Of a stretch of DNA of 64,000 bases, positions 30,646 to 38,930 are shown one piece after another. The notes beneath the pieces were generated by a model. It saw only the letters and a list, made by a program, of their open reading frames with translations. It was not told the DNA's origin and ran no database searches. Both the position numbers and the translations under genes were made by a program. Positions within the stretch are counted from its first letter, which is position 1. Every line of letters starts with the position of its first letter. The stretch is from an uncultured Collinsella sp. (GTDB taxonomy: Bacteria; Actinomycetota; Coriobacteriia; Coriobacteriales; Coriobacteriaceae). The stretch lies in the NCBI GenBank assembly GCA_900541145.1, contig UQIH01000007.1, positions 28,670-92,669 of the forward strand. Direction: 5' to 3'.

Positions 30646-30906
30646 CTATTTGGCCTTGTGGCCACGGAACGTACGAGTCGGCGCGAACTCGCCGAGCTTG
30701 TGACCAACCATGGACTCGGTAACATACACGGGCACATGCTTGCGGCCGTCGTGGACGGCGATGGTGTGACCAACCATCTCGGGGAAGATGGTGGACGCGC
30801 GGGACCAGGTCTTCACGACGTCCTTCTTGCCAGCCTCGTTCATCGCGGTGATACGCGAGAGAAGGCGAGTCTCCACGAACGGGCCCTTTTTGAGACTTCT
30901 GCTCAT
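30646..30906 (-). CDS. rpsS: 30S ribosomal protein S19
   Basis: The 86-residue protein has the classic MSRSLKKGPFVETRLLSRI opening and GHKLGEFAPTRTFRGH ending. S19 sits in the 30S head and contacts 23S rRNA bridges. It is a few residues shorter than the usual 92 at the C-terminus, with no sign of damage. Confidence 0.97.
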   Translation of the reverse strand: MSRSLKKGPFVETRLLSRITAMNEAGKKDVVKTWSRASTIFPEMVGHTIAVHDGRKHVPVYVTESMVGHKLGEFAPTRTFRGHKAK

Positions 30907-30938
30907 AAGTGCTTTCTCCTAAAACTCGGTATCCGAAA

Positions 30939-31769
30939 TTACTTCTTACGGCGACGAATGATGTGCTGGTTCGAGACCTTCTTCTTCTTGCGCGTACGAA
31001 GGCCCTTCGTCGGCTTACCCCAGGGGGTAACAGAGGGACGACCAGAGGTGTGGTTCTTGCCCTCGCCACCGCCGTGCGGGTGGTCGACAGGGTTCATGAC
31101 GGTACCGCGGACGGTCGGGCGCACGTTCATGTGACGCTTACGGCCGGCCTTGCCGATGACGATGTTGGAGTGATCGGCGTTGCCGACCTCACCGACGGTG
31201 GCGCGGCAGGTAACGAGGATGCGGCGCATCTCGGAGGAAGGCATACGGACGATAGCGTACTTGCCCTCCTTACCCATCAGCTGGCAGGAGTTACCGGCGG
31301 AACGGGCGATAGCAGCGCCCTTGCCCGGCTGGAACTCGACGGCGTGGATGAGCGTACCGACGGGGATGTCGGCGAGGGGCAGAGCGTTGCCCGGCTTGAT
31401 GTCGGCGTCAGAACCGGACATGATGGTCTGACCGACCTCGAGGCCCTTGGGGGCCAGGATGTAGCGCTTCTCACCGTCAGCGTAGTGCAGCAGAGCGATG
31501 CGAGCAGAACGGTTCGGATCGTACTCGATCGTGGCAACCTTGGCGGGCACGCCGTCCTTGTTGCGCTTGAAGTCGATCACACGGTAACGACGCTTCACGC
31601 CGCCGCCCTGGTGGCGGGTGGTGATGCGGCCGTTGTTGTTACGACCGGCCTTCTTGGGCAGGGGCTCGAGAAGAGACTTCTCGGGCTTGGTGCAGGTGAT
31701 CTCGGAGAAATCGGAGATCGTCTGCCAACGCCTACCAGCGGAGGTCGGCTTAAGGTGCTTTACAGCCAT
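30939..31769 (-). CDS. rplB: 50S ribosomal protein L2
   Basis: The 276-residue protein has MAVKHLKPTSAGRRW, GRNNNGRITTRHQGGGVKRR and the C-terminal VDHPHGGGEGK motif, whose histidine is important at the peptidyl-transferase centre. The ATG at 31769 starts at the standard L2 N-terminus; the frame continues upstream to 31844 but that part is not L2-like. A 179-bp gap with a hairpin and a promoter-like motif separates it from rplW. Confidence 0.97.
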   Translation of the reverse strand: MAVKHLKPTSAGRRWQTISDFSEITCTKPEKSLLEPLPKKAGRNNNGRITTRHQGGGVKRRYRVIDFKRNKDGVPAKVATIEYDPNRSARIALLHYADGEKRYILAPKGLEVGQTIMSGSDADIKPGNALPLADIPVGTLIHAVEFQPGKGAAIARSAGNSCQLMGKEGKYAIVRMPSSEMRRILVTCRATVGEVGNADHSNIVIGKAGRKRHMNVRPTVRGTVMNPVDHPHGGGEGKNHTSGRPSVTPWGKPTKGLRTRKKKKVSNQHIIRRRKK

Positions 31770-31849
31770 TACAATCCCTTTCAATAGGAATCCGTTAGCC
31801 ATCGCAGACAGGGATTCGAGGTTCTGCCTCGGGTGCGATGACACCGGAC

Positions 31850-31873
31850 GTATACACGGTTCCGGGCGTGTCC
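31850..31873 (-). promoter_or_regulatory. Ribosomal-operon upstream motif, copy 2 (before rplB)
   Basis: A 24-bp block identical at 21 positions to the one at 33715-33738 upstream of rplC. On the minus strand it reads GGACACGCCCG, then CCGTGTATAC. It lies 81 bp before the rplB start and may be an internal promoter or regulator site. Confidence 0.55.
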
Positions 31874-31894
31874 ATTTTATACGCCCAAAACCTT

Positions 31895-31930
31895 GAGCTC
31901 TCGCCTCCCCTATTTGGGAGGCATGAGCTC
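31895..31930. other. Nested hairpin in the rplW-rplB gap
   Basis: GAGCTCtcGCCTCCC and GGGAGGCatGAGCTC form a 15-bp stem with a symmetric 2-nt internal loop and a 6-nt apical loop. It is 18 bp after the rplW stop on the minus strand. It may attenuate or process the transcript ahead of rplB. Confidence 0.6.
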
Positions 31931-31948
31931 ACTCAACAGCAGCGAGTC

Positions 31949-32236
31949 TTAGGCCTGGTTGCCAAAGACCTCGATGGTGTCGCCCTCGGCCAGCGTGACG
32001 ATGGCCTTCTTCCAAGAACGGGTCTTGCCGGCGACATAGCGCACGCGCTTGGTCTTGGGCTTGACCGTCAGGGTGTTCACGCGAACGACCTTGACGCCGA
32101 AGATCTCCTCGACAGCGTCCTTGATCTGATACTTGTTAGCATCCTTGGCGACCTCGAACGTGTACTTGTTCAGCTCCATGCCGGAGAAGGAACGCTCGGA
32201 CACGATCGGACGGATGATGATCTCGTGGGCGGTCAT
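31949..32236 (-). CDS. rplW: 50S ribosomal protein L23
   Basis: The 95-residue protein has the L23 sequence HEIIIRPIVSERSF, VAKDANKYQIKDAVEEIFGV and VRVNTLTVKPKTKRV. L23 forms the docking site for signal recognition particle and trigger factor at the exit tunnel. It starts directly after the rplD stop. Confidence 0.96.
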   Translation of the reverse strand: MTAHEIIIRPIVSERSFSGMELNKYTFEVAKDANKYQIKDAVEEIFGVKVVRVNTLTVKPKTKRVRYVAGKTRSWKKAIVTLAEGDTIEVFGNQA

Positions 32237-32863
32237 TTATGCAAGCACCTCCCCGAAGTGAGCGGCGATGTCGGCGGGCATCAGCACAGCGTTGTTGTTG
32301 ACGAGATCGTAGGTGTTGGCCTCGTCAGCGGTGATGATGAACGTCTTGGGAATGTTGCGGAACGACAGGTAGGCGTTGACGTCCTCATCGCGAACGATGA
32401 TGGTCAGACGCTTGCCCTCAAGACCGAGAGCCTTGAGCATGGCGACGGCAGCCTTGGTGGAAGGCTTCTCGAAGCCGTAGTCGTCGACGAGCACGAGCTC
32501 GCCATCGGCCAGCTTGGCGGACAGCGCGGAGCGCATAGCCAGCTTGACCTCCTTGTTGTTCATACGCTTAGCGTAGGAACGGGGCTTGGGGGCGAAGACA
32601 ACGCCACCGTGACGCCACTGGGCAGCACGGATGGAACCCTGGCGGGCACGGCCGGTGCCCTTCTGACGCCAAGGCTTCTTGCCGCCACCGGAAACCTCAG
32701 AGCGACCCTTAGCAGACTGGGTGCCCTGACGCCAAGAGGCCATCTGGCACTTGACGATGTGGTGCATAACGTGGATGTTCGGCTCGATGCCGTACACCTC
32801 AGCGGCGAGCTCGGCCTCGGCGACCTTCTTGCCCTCGCTGTTCTTTACTTCAAACTTTGCCAT
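32237..32863 (-). CDS. rplD: 50S ribosomal protein L4
   Basis: The 208-residue protein carries the extended loop motif GGGKKPWRQKGTGRARQGSI that reaches into the exit tunnel, and PRSYAKRMNNKEVKLAMRSA. In E. coli L4 also represses its own operon; no such leader could be recognised here. Length is normal. Confidence 0.96.
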   Translation of the reverse strand: MAKFEVKNSEGKKVAEAELAAEVYGIEPNIHVMHHIVKCQMASWRQGTQSAKGRSEVSGGGKKPWRQKGTGRARQGSIRAAQWRHGGVVFAPKPRSYAKRMNNKEVKLAMRSALSAKLADGELVLVDDYGFEKPSTKAAVAMLKALGLEGKRLTIIVRDEDVNAYLSFRNIPKTFIITADEANTYDLVNNNAVLMPADIAAHFGEVLA

Positions 32864-32909
32864 TTAAGTGTTCTCCTTGGTATGACGCTGGGCTAAATGG
32901 GCTGGGCCC

Positions 32910-33521
32910 TTAGGCCATACGGATGGCGACGAGACCATTCTTGGCACCCGGGACAGCGCCCTTGACCAAGATGAGGTTCTGCTCGGCATCGATGCGGACA
33001 ACGGAAAGGTTCTTGACGGTAACGCGCTCGTTACCCATGTGACCGGCCATCTTGACGCCCTTGAGGACGCGCGCAGGATAGGCGCACTGACCGATAGAAC
33101 CGGGGTGACGCTGGAAGTGAGAACCATGCGTCATAGGACCGCGGCGCTGACCCCAGCGCTTGATGCGACCCTGGAAGCCCTTACCCTTGGAGGTACCGAT
33201 GACGTCGACCTTCTCGACATCAGCGAAATCAGCGACGGTGACGACCTCGCCGACCTTGTGCTCCTCGCCCTTCTCGACGCGGACCTCACGAAGGAAGCGG
33301 ACAGGCTCGACGCCAGCCTTGGCGAAGTGACCAGCCATGGGCTTGTTCACGTTCTTGGCCTTGATGTCGCCGAAACCGATCTGGACGGCGTCATAGCCGT
33401 CGGTTGCCTGAGTTTTAACCTGCGAGACAGCGCAGGGGCCAGCCTGGATGACCGTGACGGGAACGACGTTGTCGTCCTCGTCCCAAACCTGGGTCATGCC
33501 AATCTTGCGGCCGAGAATCAT
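32910..33521 (-). CDS. rplC: 50S ribosomal protein L3
   Basis: The 203-residue protein starts MILGRKIGMTQVWDEDDNVVP and has the conserved GTSKGKGFQGRIKRWGQ and GSIGQCAYPARVLKG motifs of L3, which helps form the peptidyl-transferase centre. It is the first gene of this ribosomal operon because rpsJ, which normally precedes it, is at 47454. The ATG at 33521 has no strong ribosome-binding site; a TTG at 33530 is an alternative. The 450-bp region upstream holds a conserved motif and a large nested hairpin. Confidence 0.95.
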   Translation of the reverse strand: MILGRKIGMTQVWDEDDNVVPVTVIQAGPCAVSQVKTQATDGYDAVQIGFGDIKAKNVNKPMAGHFAKAGVEPVRFLREVRVEKGEEHKVGEVVTVADFADVEKVDVIGTSKGKGFQGRIKRWGQRRGPMTHGSHFQRHPGSIGQCAYPARVLKGVKMAGHMGNERVTVKNLSVVRIDAEQNLILVKGAVPGAKNGLVAIRMA

Positions 33522-33714
33522 GCTGATCAAGATATGATCCCAACTCTCGCGTGGTCTTGGGACAATGCGTACACCACCGAGCGTACGCCCCTAGAGGACC
33601 ACTACTTACACGACGTGCTCCCCAGCCTTGTATTTCGCCCGGACTACCTGACAACCCTATTAAGCAGGCATTTTGTCCAGCCAGAATACTCCCCTGGTTA
33701 CACACAGCTGTTCA

Positions 33715-33738
33715 GTATACACGGCTGCGGGCGTATCC
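33715..33738 (-). promoter_or_regulatory. Ribosomal-operon upstream motif, copy 1 (before rplC)
   Basis: On the minus strand this reads GGATACGCCCG, then CCGTGTATAC, about 195 bp upstream of rplC. It matches 21 of 24 positions with 31850-31873 and shares GGATACGCCCG and CGTG with 50994-51012 before rpsL. TATACT within it could be a -10 element, but no good -35 is seen. Confidence 0.55.
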
Positions 33739-33798
33739 ATCGAGATTCATATTTCACTCACATTGTTTACGCAGGTAAAGCGCGTGGAGTCGCCTGGG

Positions 33799-33933
33799 CT
33801 TGGCAGAGGGGCGGCGAAATATATTAAGTTTGCTGCTCTACAGTCCTGCGCAAGACGGAAAGCACATTAAGTGCTTTCCTTTGCGTGCGGAACTCGCGAC
33901 AAACTTAATATATTTCGCCGCCCCTCTGCCAAG
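33799..33933. other. Large nested hairpin element, copy 1 (34-bp perfect outer stem)
   Basis: Outer arms 33799-33832 and 33900-33933 are perfect 34-bp reverse complements. They enclose an inner stem GGAAAGCAC / GTGCTTTCC (33857-33879) with loop ATTAA. The intervening strands contain AGTCCTG and GTGCGGAA. The same inner core and flanking words recur at 63922-64000 with different outer arms. It lies between the histidine phosphatase gene and the rplC operon. It could be a structured RNA, a miniature mobile element or a processing site. Confidence 0.7.
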
Positions 33934-33979
33934 CTCGGGAGACGACACGTTGATGTCTGCTTAACTCTGCTCGCTCAGA

Positions 33980-34606
33980 CTAATGACTTTGTTGGGGGTC
34001 CACTATTTGCTGGAGGGTGAACTTGCATTGGGACGGTTCGCCTTCTGCTTGTGGCTTTGCCTCATCGAAATTGAAGATCATGATGGCGCAGTTGGGGAGT
34101 TTTGTTGGGAGCTCGAAGCCCTCTGGGGCTGCAGCCTTGATAAATTGGCGGCTGGCGCTGCCGTGGCTTACTGCTAGGAGGGTTTCTATGCCCTCGGCGC
34201 CCATGAGATTGGTGAGGGTGTCTACCATGCGCTCTTGCAGCGCGCGGCTTCCTTCTCCTCCGAAGGGGACCAGGTCCTCGCCCGGATCCCAGACGTCGGT
34301 GGGTAGCGCGTCGTGTGGGCCCTCTTCGAAGGTGCCGTAGCAGCGCTCGATGATGCCTTCGCAGGACTCGACTGCTGCGTCCGGACCAAGGAGTTCGGTT
34401 GCGACGAGCTGAGCTGTGTCCATGGCTCGGCCTAAGGACGAAGAGACCACTTTGTCGGGGACAACGTCGTGGCCCTTGAGCCATGCGGCTGCCATTCCCG
34501 CTTGTTTGCGGCCCAGGTCGGTCAGCGGTGAATCGCAGCGGCCCTGGACCAGCTTTTTGACGTTGAACTCCGTCTGACCGTGGCGGAGTAGATACAGCTT
34601 CTTCAT
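33980..34606 (-). CDS. Histidine phosphatase family protein (phosphoglycerate mutase-like)
   Basis: The 208-residue protein has the catalytic LYLLRHGQTEFN motif at residues 4-15, where His accepts the phosphate, followed by GRCDSPLTDLGRKQAG. The second conserved histidine lies in LLAVSHGSASRQF near residue 150. Members include phosphoglycerate mutases and broad-specificity phosphatases; the substrate cannot be decided from sequence. It is 39 bp after the CDF transporter gene on the same strand. Confidence 0.85.
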   Translation of the reverse strand: MKKLYLLRHGQTEFNVKKLVQGRCDSPLTDLGRKQAGMAAAWLKGHDVVPDKVVSSSLGRAMDTAQLVATELLGPDAAVESCEGIIERCYGTFEEGPHDALPTDVWDPGEDLVPFGGEGSRALQERMVDTLTNLMGAEGIETLLAVSHGSASRQFIKAAAPEGFELPTKLPNCAIMIFNFDEAKPQAEGEPSQCKFTLQQIVDPQQSH

Positions 34607-34645
34607 GCTCTCCCCTTCTGCATAACCTGCTTTGCCGGCACAGCC

Positions 34646-35806
34646 TTACTCGTGGGTATGTCCTACGTAGTCTTCGTCGATCGTAATCTTGGCAATCGAC
34701 TTGGGATATTCCGATTCGACCCGTTGTGCCAGCGCGTGCTTTAGGTCCTCGGCGCTCATCGCCAAATCCGAGGGACGCACGCAGTCAAAAATCACGTTGG
34801 TGTGCGTGGGGCCCGGCACGCAGCGCAAATCATGAATCGAAAGGCGGCTATCGATCTCTTGAGCCATAGCGTTGATGCGCAAGCGCATGCTCGCCACCTT
34901 TGGATCGTCGGTCACGATGGGGTCGTAGTGAAGTGTGACAATCATGCCGTCTTCGTTCCTAAACGACTGCTCGATGTTATCGAGCGTGTCGTGACTTTCC
35001 AGCGGGCTGGCCTCGGCTGCCATCTCGGCGTGAGCGCTTGCAAACTTCCTGCCCGGGCCGTAGTCGTGAACCATCAAATCGTGAACTCCCAAAACGCCGG
35101 GATAGCTCATGATCTTGTCTCGAATGTGCTTGACCAGCTTAGGATCGGGCGACTGACCCAAAAGCGGGCTCACCGTATCTTGAATAAGTTCAAAGCCGCT
35201 CCAGCCAATATAGGCGCCAACGGCAAGGCCAACCCATGCGTCAAGATTGATGTGCGTCACCTGCGAAACAATTGCACATGCCAGCACGGCGCCTGTGGCA
35301 AGAACATCGTTCTTGGAATCCTGGGCAGTCGCATGCAGTGTCTCGGACTCGATACGGTCGCCGAGCTTTTGGTTGAGCGCCGCCATCCACAGCTTAACAA
35401 CCATCGAAAGCGCCAGGACTGCCACCAGGGCAAGCGAGAACTCGACAGGTTCGGGGTGGATGATACGCTCAAACGAGGACTTCACCAGTTCAAGGCCAAT
35501 GAGAAGCACGAGCGCCGCCACGACAAGACCCGAGAGGTACTCGTAGCGACCATGGCCGTATGGATGCTCGGGGTCGGCGGGCTTGCTCGCCAGCTTAAAG
35601 CCCAGCACGCTCACGATATTCGAGCTGGCATCGGACAGGTTGTTCATGGCATCCGCCACAATCGAAACCGATCCCGAAACCACACCGATTGCGCCCTTCG
35701 CAGCACAAAGCGCCACATTGGCGACAATACACACCATGCCCGCTAACGTGCCCACACGCGCACGATCGCCCTGCGCGCGCTTAACTATCCACTCGACCAT
35801 CTGCAT
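34646..35806 (-). CDS. Cation diffusion facilitator family transporter
   Basis: The 386-residue membrane protein has several hydrophobic helices and the CDF signature SIVADAMNNLSDASSN near residue 50, with metal-binding Asp residues, then the HPYGHGRYEYLSG motif. A second ALNQKLGDRIESETLHATAQDSKNDVLA region carries the later metal ligands, and a cytoplasmic domain of about 180 residues follows. It should export Zn, Mn, Fe or a similar divalent cation by proton exchange; the metal is not clear. Confidence 0.9.
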   Translation of the reverse strand: MQMVEWIVKRAQGDRARVGTLAGMVCIVANVALCAAKGAIGVVSGSVSIVADAMNNLSDASSNIVSVLGFKLASKPADPEHPYGHGRYEYLSGLVVAALVLLIGLELVKSSFERIIHPEPVEFSLALVAVLALSMVVKLWMAALNQKLGDRIESETLHATAQDSKNDVLATGAVLACAIVSQVTHINLDAWVGLAVGAYIGWSGFELIQDTVSPLLGQSPDPKLVKHIRDKIMSYPGVLGVHDLMVHDYGPGRKFASAHAEMAAEASPLESHDTLDNIEQSFRNEDGMIVTLHYDPIVTDDPKVASMRLRINAMAQEIDSRLSIHDLRCVPGPTHTNVIFDCVRPSDLAMSAEDLKHALAQRVESEYPKSIAKITIDEDYVGHTHE

Positions 35807-35884
35807 CCGCCCCCACGGTACTACCTATATATCTATTGCTCAAACGGATTGTAGTGTAGCCACTTTGTCTCCCAGATACAAAGA

Positions 35885-35910
35885 GGCCGCAGCCCGCACG
35901 GGCCACGGCC
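35885..35910 (-). terminator. Terminator after the EIIC gene
   Basis: GGCCGCAGCCC / GGGCCACGGCC forms an 11-bp stem with one internal mismatch region and a 4-nt loop. On the minus strand TCTTTG follows. It lies 40 bp after the EIIC stop and before the CDF gene start. Confidence 0.6.
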
Positions 35911-35950
35911 TTGGAGCATGACAAAAGAATCGTCCTTTTGTCGCACAGGT

Positions 35951-37165
35951 TTATGCGCTTACTTCAGCAGCGCTCGCCACTGTTTCGGGTGAATCGGCCC
36001 CGTCTTCTGCCGCCTGTCCCTGCGCCGGCACCACGCCAAAGCAGTAGCTCAGCGCCGCAGACACCGCAAATGCCACACCGCCGGCAACGCAGCACCACAG
36101 CAGGTTCGAGATGCCGCCCGTGGCAAAGCCAATGACCATAAGGACATTCGTCATGCCGATGGTATAGGCCGTAACGTGGCCCACGGCCGCAACAAGGCCT
36201 CCGACGGCGCCGCCAATGGCCATGTACGTCAGGCACCTGCCATATTTAAAGCCGCAACCGTACAGCGCCGGCTCGCTTACGCCGCCAAGAATACCCGAGA
36301 TTGAATAGCCCAGCATGAGTGCCTTCTCGTCCTTATCCGCAACGCGGAGCGACGCGCCAAAGGGCATGCCCCAAACGGCGAACGTCGCCATCGTCGCGGC
36401 GATCAGGATGCACGAATCCGTTCCCACATTCATAAACTGAGCATAGGCAAGCGATAGGACAACGTTGCTGACGCCTGCAATCTTAAGAAACTCCCAACCC
36501 GCGGCAAGCCCCATGAGCGTGAGCAGCGACACGATGCCACCGGAATTGCCAAGCATAAACATAAGCTGGCCCAACAGCATGCCCAGATAGCTGCCCGCCG
36601 GCGCCGTAATACACAGCGAAACCGGAACCATGACAAGCATGGTCGCAAACGGAACGAACGAAAACGCCACGGCCTTAGGGATAACGCGCTGAAAGAAACA
36701 CTCCACTCGCCATAGCACGGGCACCGAGATGAGAACCGGAATAACAGTCGTCGTGTAATCGTTGACCGGCGCGGGAAGCAGACCATACACGGAAGTCATC
36801 GATGCCCCCGTCGTCGATGCGGCATCGACGAGCTTAAGCAGATCGGGCGCAATCAATACGCCGCCCAGCATCATGCCTAGCTGCTCCGAGCAACCGAGCT
36901 GGCGGGCGGCCGCCCAACCAAGATAAATGGGCAAAAAGTAGTAGCCGGCGTTATAGAGCCAACTGTAGAACAGGCGATAGATTTCGGAATCGGCAGACCA
37001 CAGGCCCAGCATACCTTCGCCCATAATGACGGCAACGGTGCGGAACAACGCCGCGCAGACAATAAACGGCAGCGCCGACATCATGCTTTTGGACAGATAG
37101 TCCACCACGGCCATGGCGTTTGATGAAACCGTCGTTGTAAACGAGGTGTTAGAAACTTGTAGCAT
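35951..37165 (-). CDS. PTS EIIC-only membrane protein (glucose/beta-glucoside superfamily-like)
   Basis: The 404-residue protein has about ten hydrophobic segments and EIIC-type motifs: SKSMMSALPFIVCAALF, YFLPIYLGWAAARQLG, and the GISEPA-like ILGGVSEPALYGCGFKYGR near residue 305, which is the sugar-binding region of this superfamily. No EIIB (phospho-cysteine) or EIIA (phospho-histidine) domain is attached or adjacent. The ATG at 37165 is preceded by GGAAAGG. It lies 40 bp after accDA on the same strand, so it may be read from the fatty-acid operon. It could use a distant EIIB or act as a sensor or facilitator. Confidence 0.75.
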   Translation of the reverse strand: MLQVSNTSFTTTVSSNAMAVVDYLSKSMMSALPFIVCAALFRTVAVIMGEGMLGLWSADSEIYRLFYSWLYNAGYYFLPIYLGWAAARQLGCSEQLGMMLGGVLIAPDLLKLVDAASTTGASMTSVYGLLPAPVNDYTTTVIPVLISVPVLWRVECFFQRVIPKAVAFSFVPFATMLVMVPVSLCITAPAGSYLGMLLGQLMFMLGNSGGIVSLLTLMGLAAGWEFLKIAGVSNVVLSLAYAQFMNVGTDSCILIAATMATFAVWGMPFGASLRVADKDEKALMLGYSISGILGGVSEPALYGCGFKYGRCLTYMAIGGAVGGLVAAVGHVTAYTIGMTNVLMVIGFATGGISNLLWCCVAGGVAFAVSAALSYCFGVVPAQGQAAEDGADSPETVASAAEVSA

Positions 37166-37205
37166 GGAACGCCTTTCCCAATATGACATGCGGGCTGTCC
37201 CTTTG

Positions 37206-38930
37206 TCACATCGTGCGGTACTGACCGATTGCGCGGTACTTTTCGTAGCGGAGGTTTGTGAGGGTCGCGTCGTCGAGCTGCCCAAGCGTATCGAAGGCAT
37301 CAAATGCCGAGGACATGACGGCACCGGCGATCTCCTCATGCGACAGGCCCCTATCGTCAACAATGCCGTCGATGATGCCGAGCGCCAACAGATCGGGGGC
37401 CGTGAGCTTAAGCGCCTCGGCGGCCTCATTCGCGCGCTCGGTATCCTTCCACAGGATCGACGCACAGGCCTCGGGGCTCACGACCGAATAGGCCGAGCTC
37501 GAGAGCATCAGGATGCGGTCGGCCACGGACAGCGCCAGCGCGCCACCAGAGCCGCCCTCGCCTGTCACCACCGAGACAATCGGCGTCTTGAGGCCGCTCA
37601 TCTCCATGAGATTCTGGGCAATCGCCTCGCCCTGGCCGCGCTCCTCGGCACCGATGCCGCAAAACGCGCCCGAAGTATCGACCAGACACAGAACCGGTCG
37701 ACCAAACTTTTCGGCCTGGCGTATAAGGCGACGCGCTTTGCGGTAGCCCTCGGGATGTGCCATACCAAAGTTGCGACGCATGCGCTCTTTGGTCGTGGTA
37801 CCGCGCTCGACGGCGATAACCGTCACGGGTCGCCCGTCTTTCCAGCCAATGCCAGCCACCACGGCGGCGTCGTCGCCAAAGTAACGGTCGCCATGCAGCT
37901 CCACAAATCCATCCAGGCCCAGCGAGATCATCTCGCCCGCCGTGGCGCGATCTGCCGAGCGGGTCTGCTTGACAATCTCGAGCGCGGTTTTTGGTGCGGT
38001 CGAGCGCTTGAACAAGTGTCCCAGCTTTTTGCCGCGACGACCCGTATGCACGATCTCATGCGGTGCCCCCAGGCCGGGCGCGTGCCCTTCGTGCAGTGCC
38101 AGCAGCTCGCCTACCGTGAGCGCAATCTCGCCACGCGGAACAACGGCATCGCAAAAGCCGTGCTCCAGCAAAAACTCGGAGCGCTGGAATCCCTTGGGCA
38201 GGCGCTTGTGCATGTTCTGCTCGATCACGCGCGGGCCGGCAAATGCCGTCAGGGCATCGGGCTCGGCCAGGATAATATCGCCCTCCATGGCAAAGCTCGC
38301 GGTTACGCCTCCGGTCGTGGGGTCGGTGAGCACCGTGATATACAGACCGCCCGCCTCGCTGTGGCGCCTAACCGCCGCAGAAATCTTGGCCATCTGCATA
38401 AGCGACGTCACGCCCTCTTGCATGCGCGCGCCGCCCGAAACGGTAAAGCCGACAACTGGCAATCCAAGCTCGGTCGCTCGCTCAAATGTGCGACAGATCT
38501 TCTCGCCCACCACGGAACCCATCGAGCCCATCATAAAGTTGGCGTCCATAAAGAAGAGCGCGGTATCGCAACCGCAGATTTTGCCCCTGCCGCACACAAC
38601 GGCGTCGCGCTCGCCCGAACGCTCGCACACGCTCTTAAGCTTGTCGGCATAGCCGGGAAACGAGAGGAAGTCCTCCGACGCCAGATTGGCATCCCATTCC
38701 TCAAACGTGCCCTCGTCGACCGTCATGCGCATGCGCGCGCGACCGCTCACGCGAAAGTGTTTGCCGCAACGAGGGCAGACCTCGAGGTTGTCGTGCAGGC
38801 GTGCTTCATCGATCACGCGGCGACACTCCGGGCACTTGATAAACACGTGGCGCGCGGGAAACTCGGCGCACGACTCGGTCATCGGCCCCTCGAGGACGTT
38901 GACCGTCTTTGCTTTTCTATTCATCAGCAT
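37206..38930 (-). CDS. accDA: Acetyl-CoA carboxylase carboxyltransferase, fused beta (AccD) and alpha (AccA) subunits
   Basis: The 574-residue protein combines both carboxyltransferase subunits that E. coli makes separately. The AccD half has a zinc ribbon with C33, C36, C52 and C55 (CPECRRVI, CPRCGKHF) and the GGARMQEGVTSLMQM motif near residue 170. The AccA half starts around residue 290 and has GGSGGALALSVADRILML near 480. It transfers CO2 from carboxybiotin on AccB to acetyl-CoA, making malonyl-CoA. The first ATG overlaps the accC stop by 14 bp, so translation is coupled. It is the last fatty-acid gene of the operon. Confidence 0.93.
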   Translation of the reverse strand: MLMNRKAKTVNVLEGPMTESCAEFPARHVFIKCPECRRVIDEARLHDNLEVCPRCGKHFRVSGRARMRMTVDEGTFEEWDANLASEDFLSFPGYADKLKSVCERSGERDAVVCGRGKICGCDTALFFMDANFMMGSMGSVVGEKICRTFERATELGLPVVGFTVSGGARMQEGVTSLMQMAKISAAVRRHSEAGGLYITVLTDPTTGGVTASFAMEGDIILAEPDALTAFAGPRVIEQNMHKRLPKGFQRSEFLLEHGFCDAVVPRGEIALTVGELLALHEGHAPGLGAPHEIVHTGRRGKKLGHLFKRSTAPKTALEIVKQTRSADRATAGEMISLGLDGFVELHGDRYFGDDAAVVAGIGWKDGRPVTVIAVERGTTTKERMRRNFGMAHPEGYRKARRLIRQAEKFGRPVLCLVDTSGAFCGIGAEERGQGEAIAQNLMEMSGLKTPIVSVVTGEGGSGGALALSVADRILMLSSSAYSVVSPEACASILWKDTERANEAAEALKLTAPDLLALGIIDGIVDDRGLSHEEIAGAVMSSAFDAFDTLGQLDDATLTNLRYEKYRAIGQYRTM

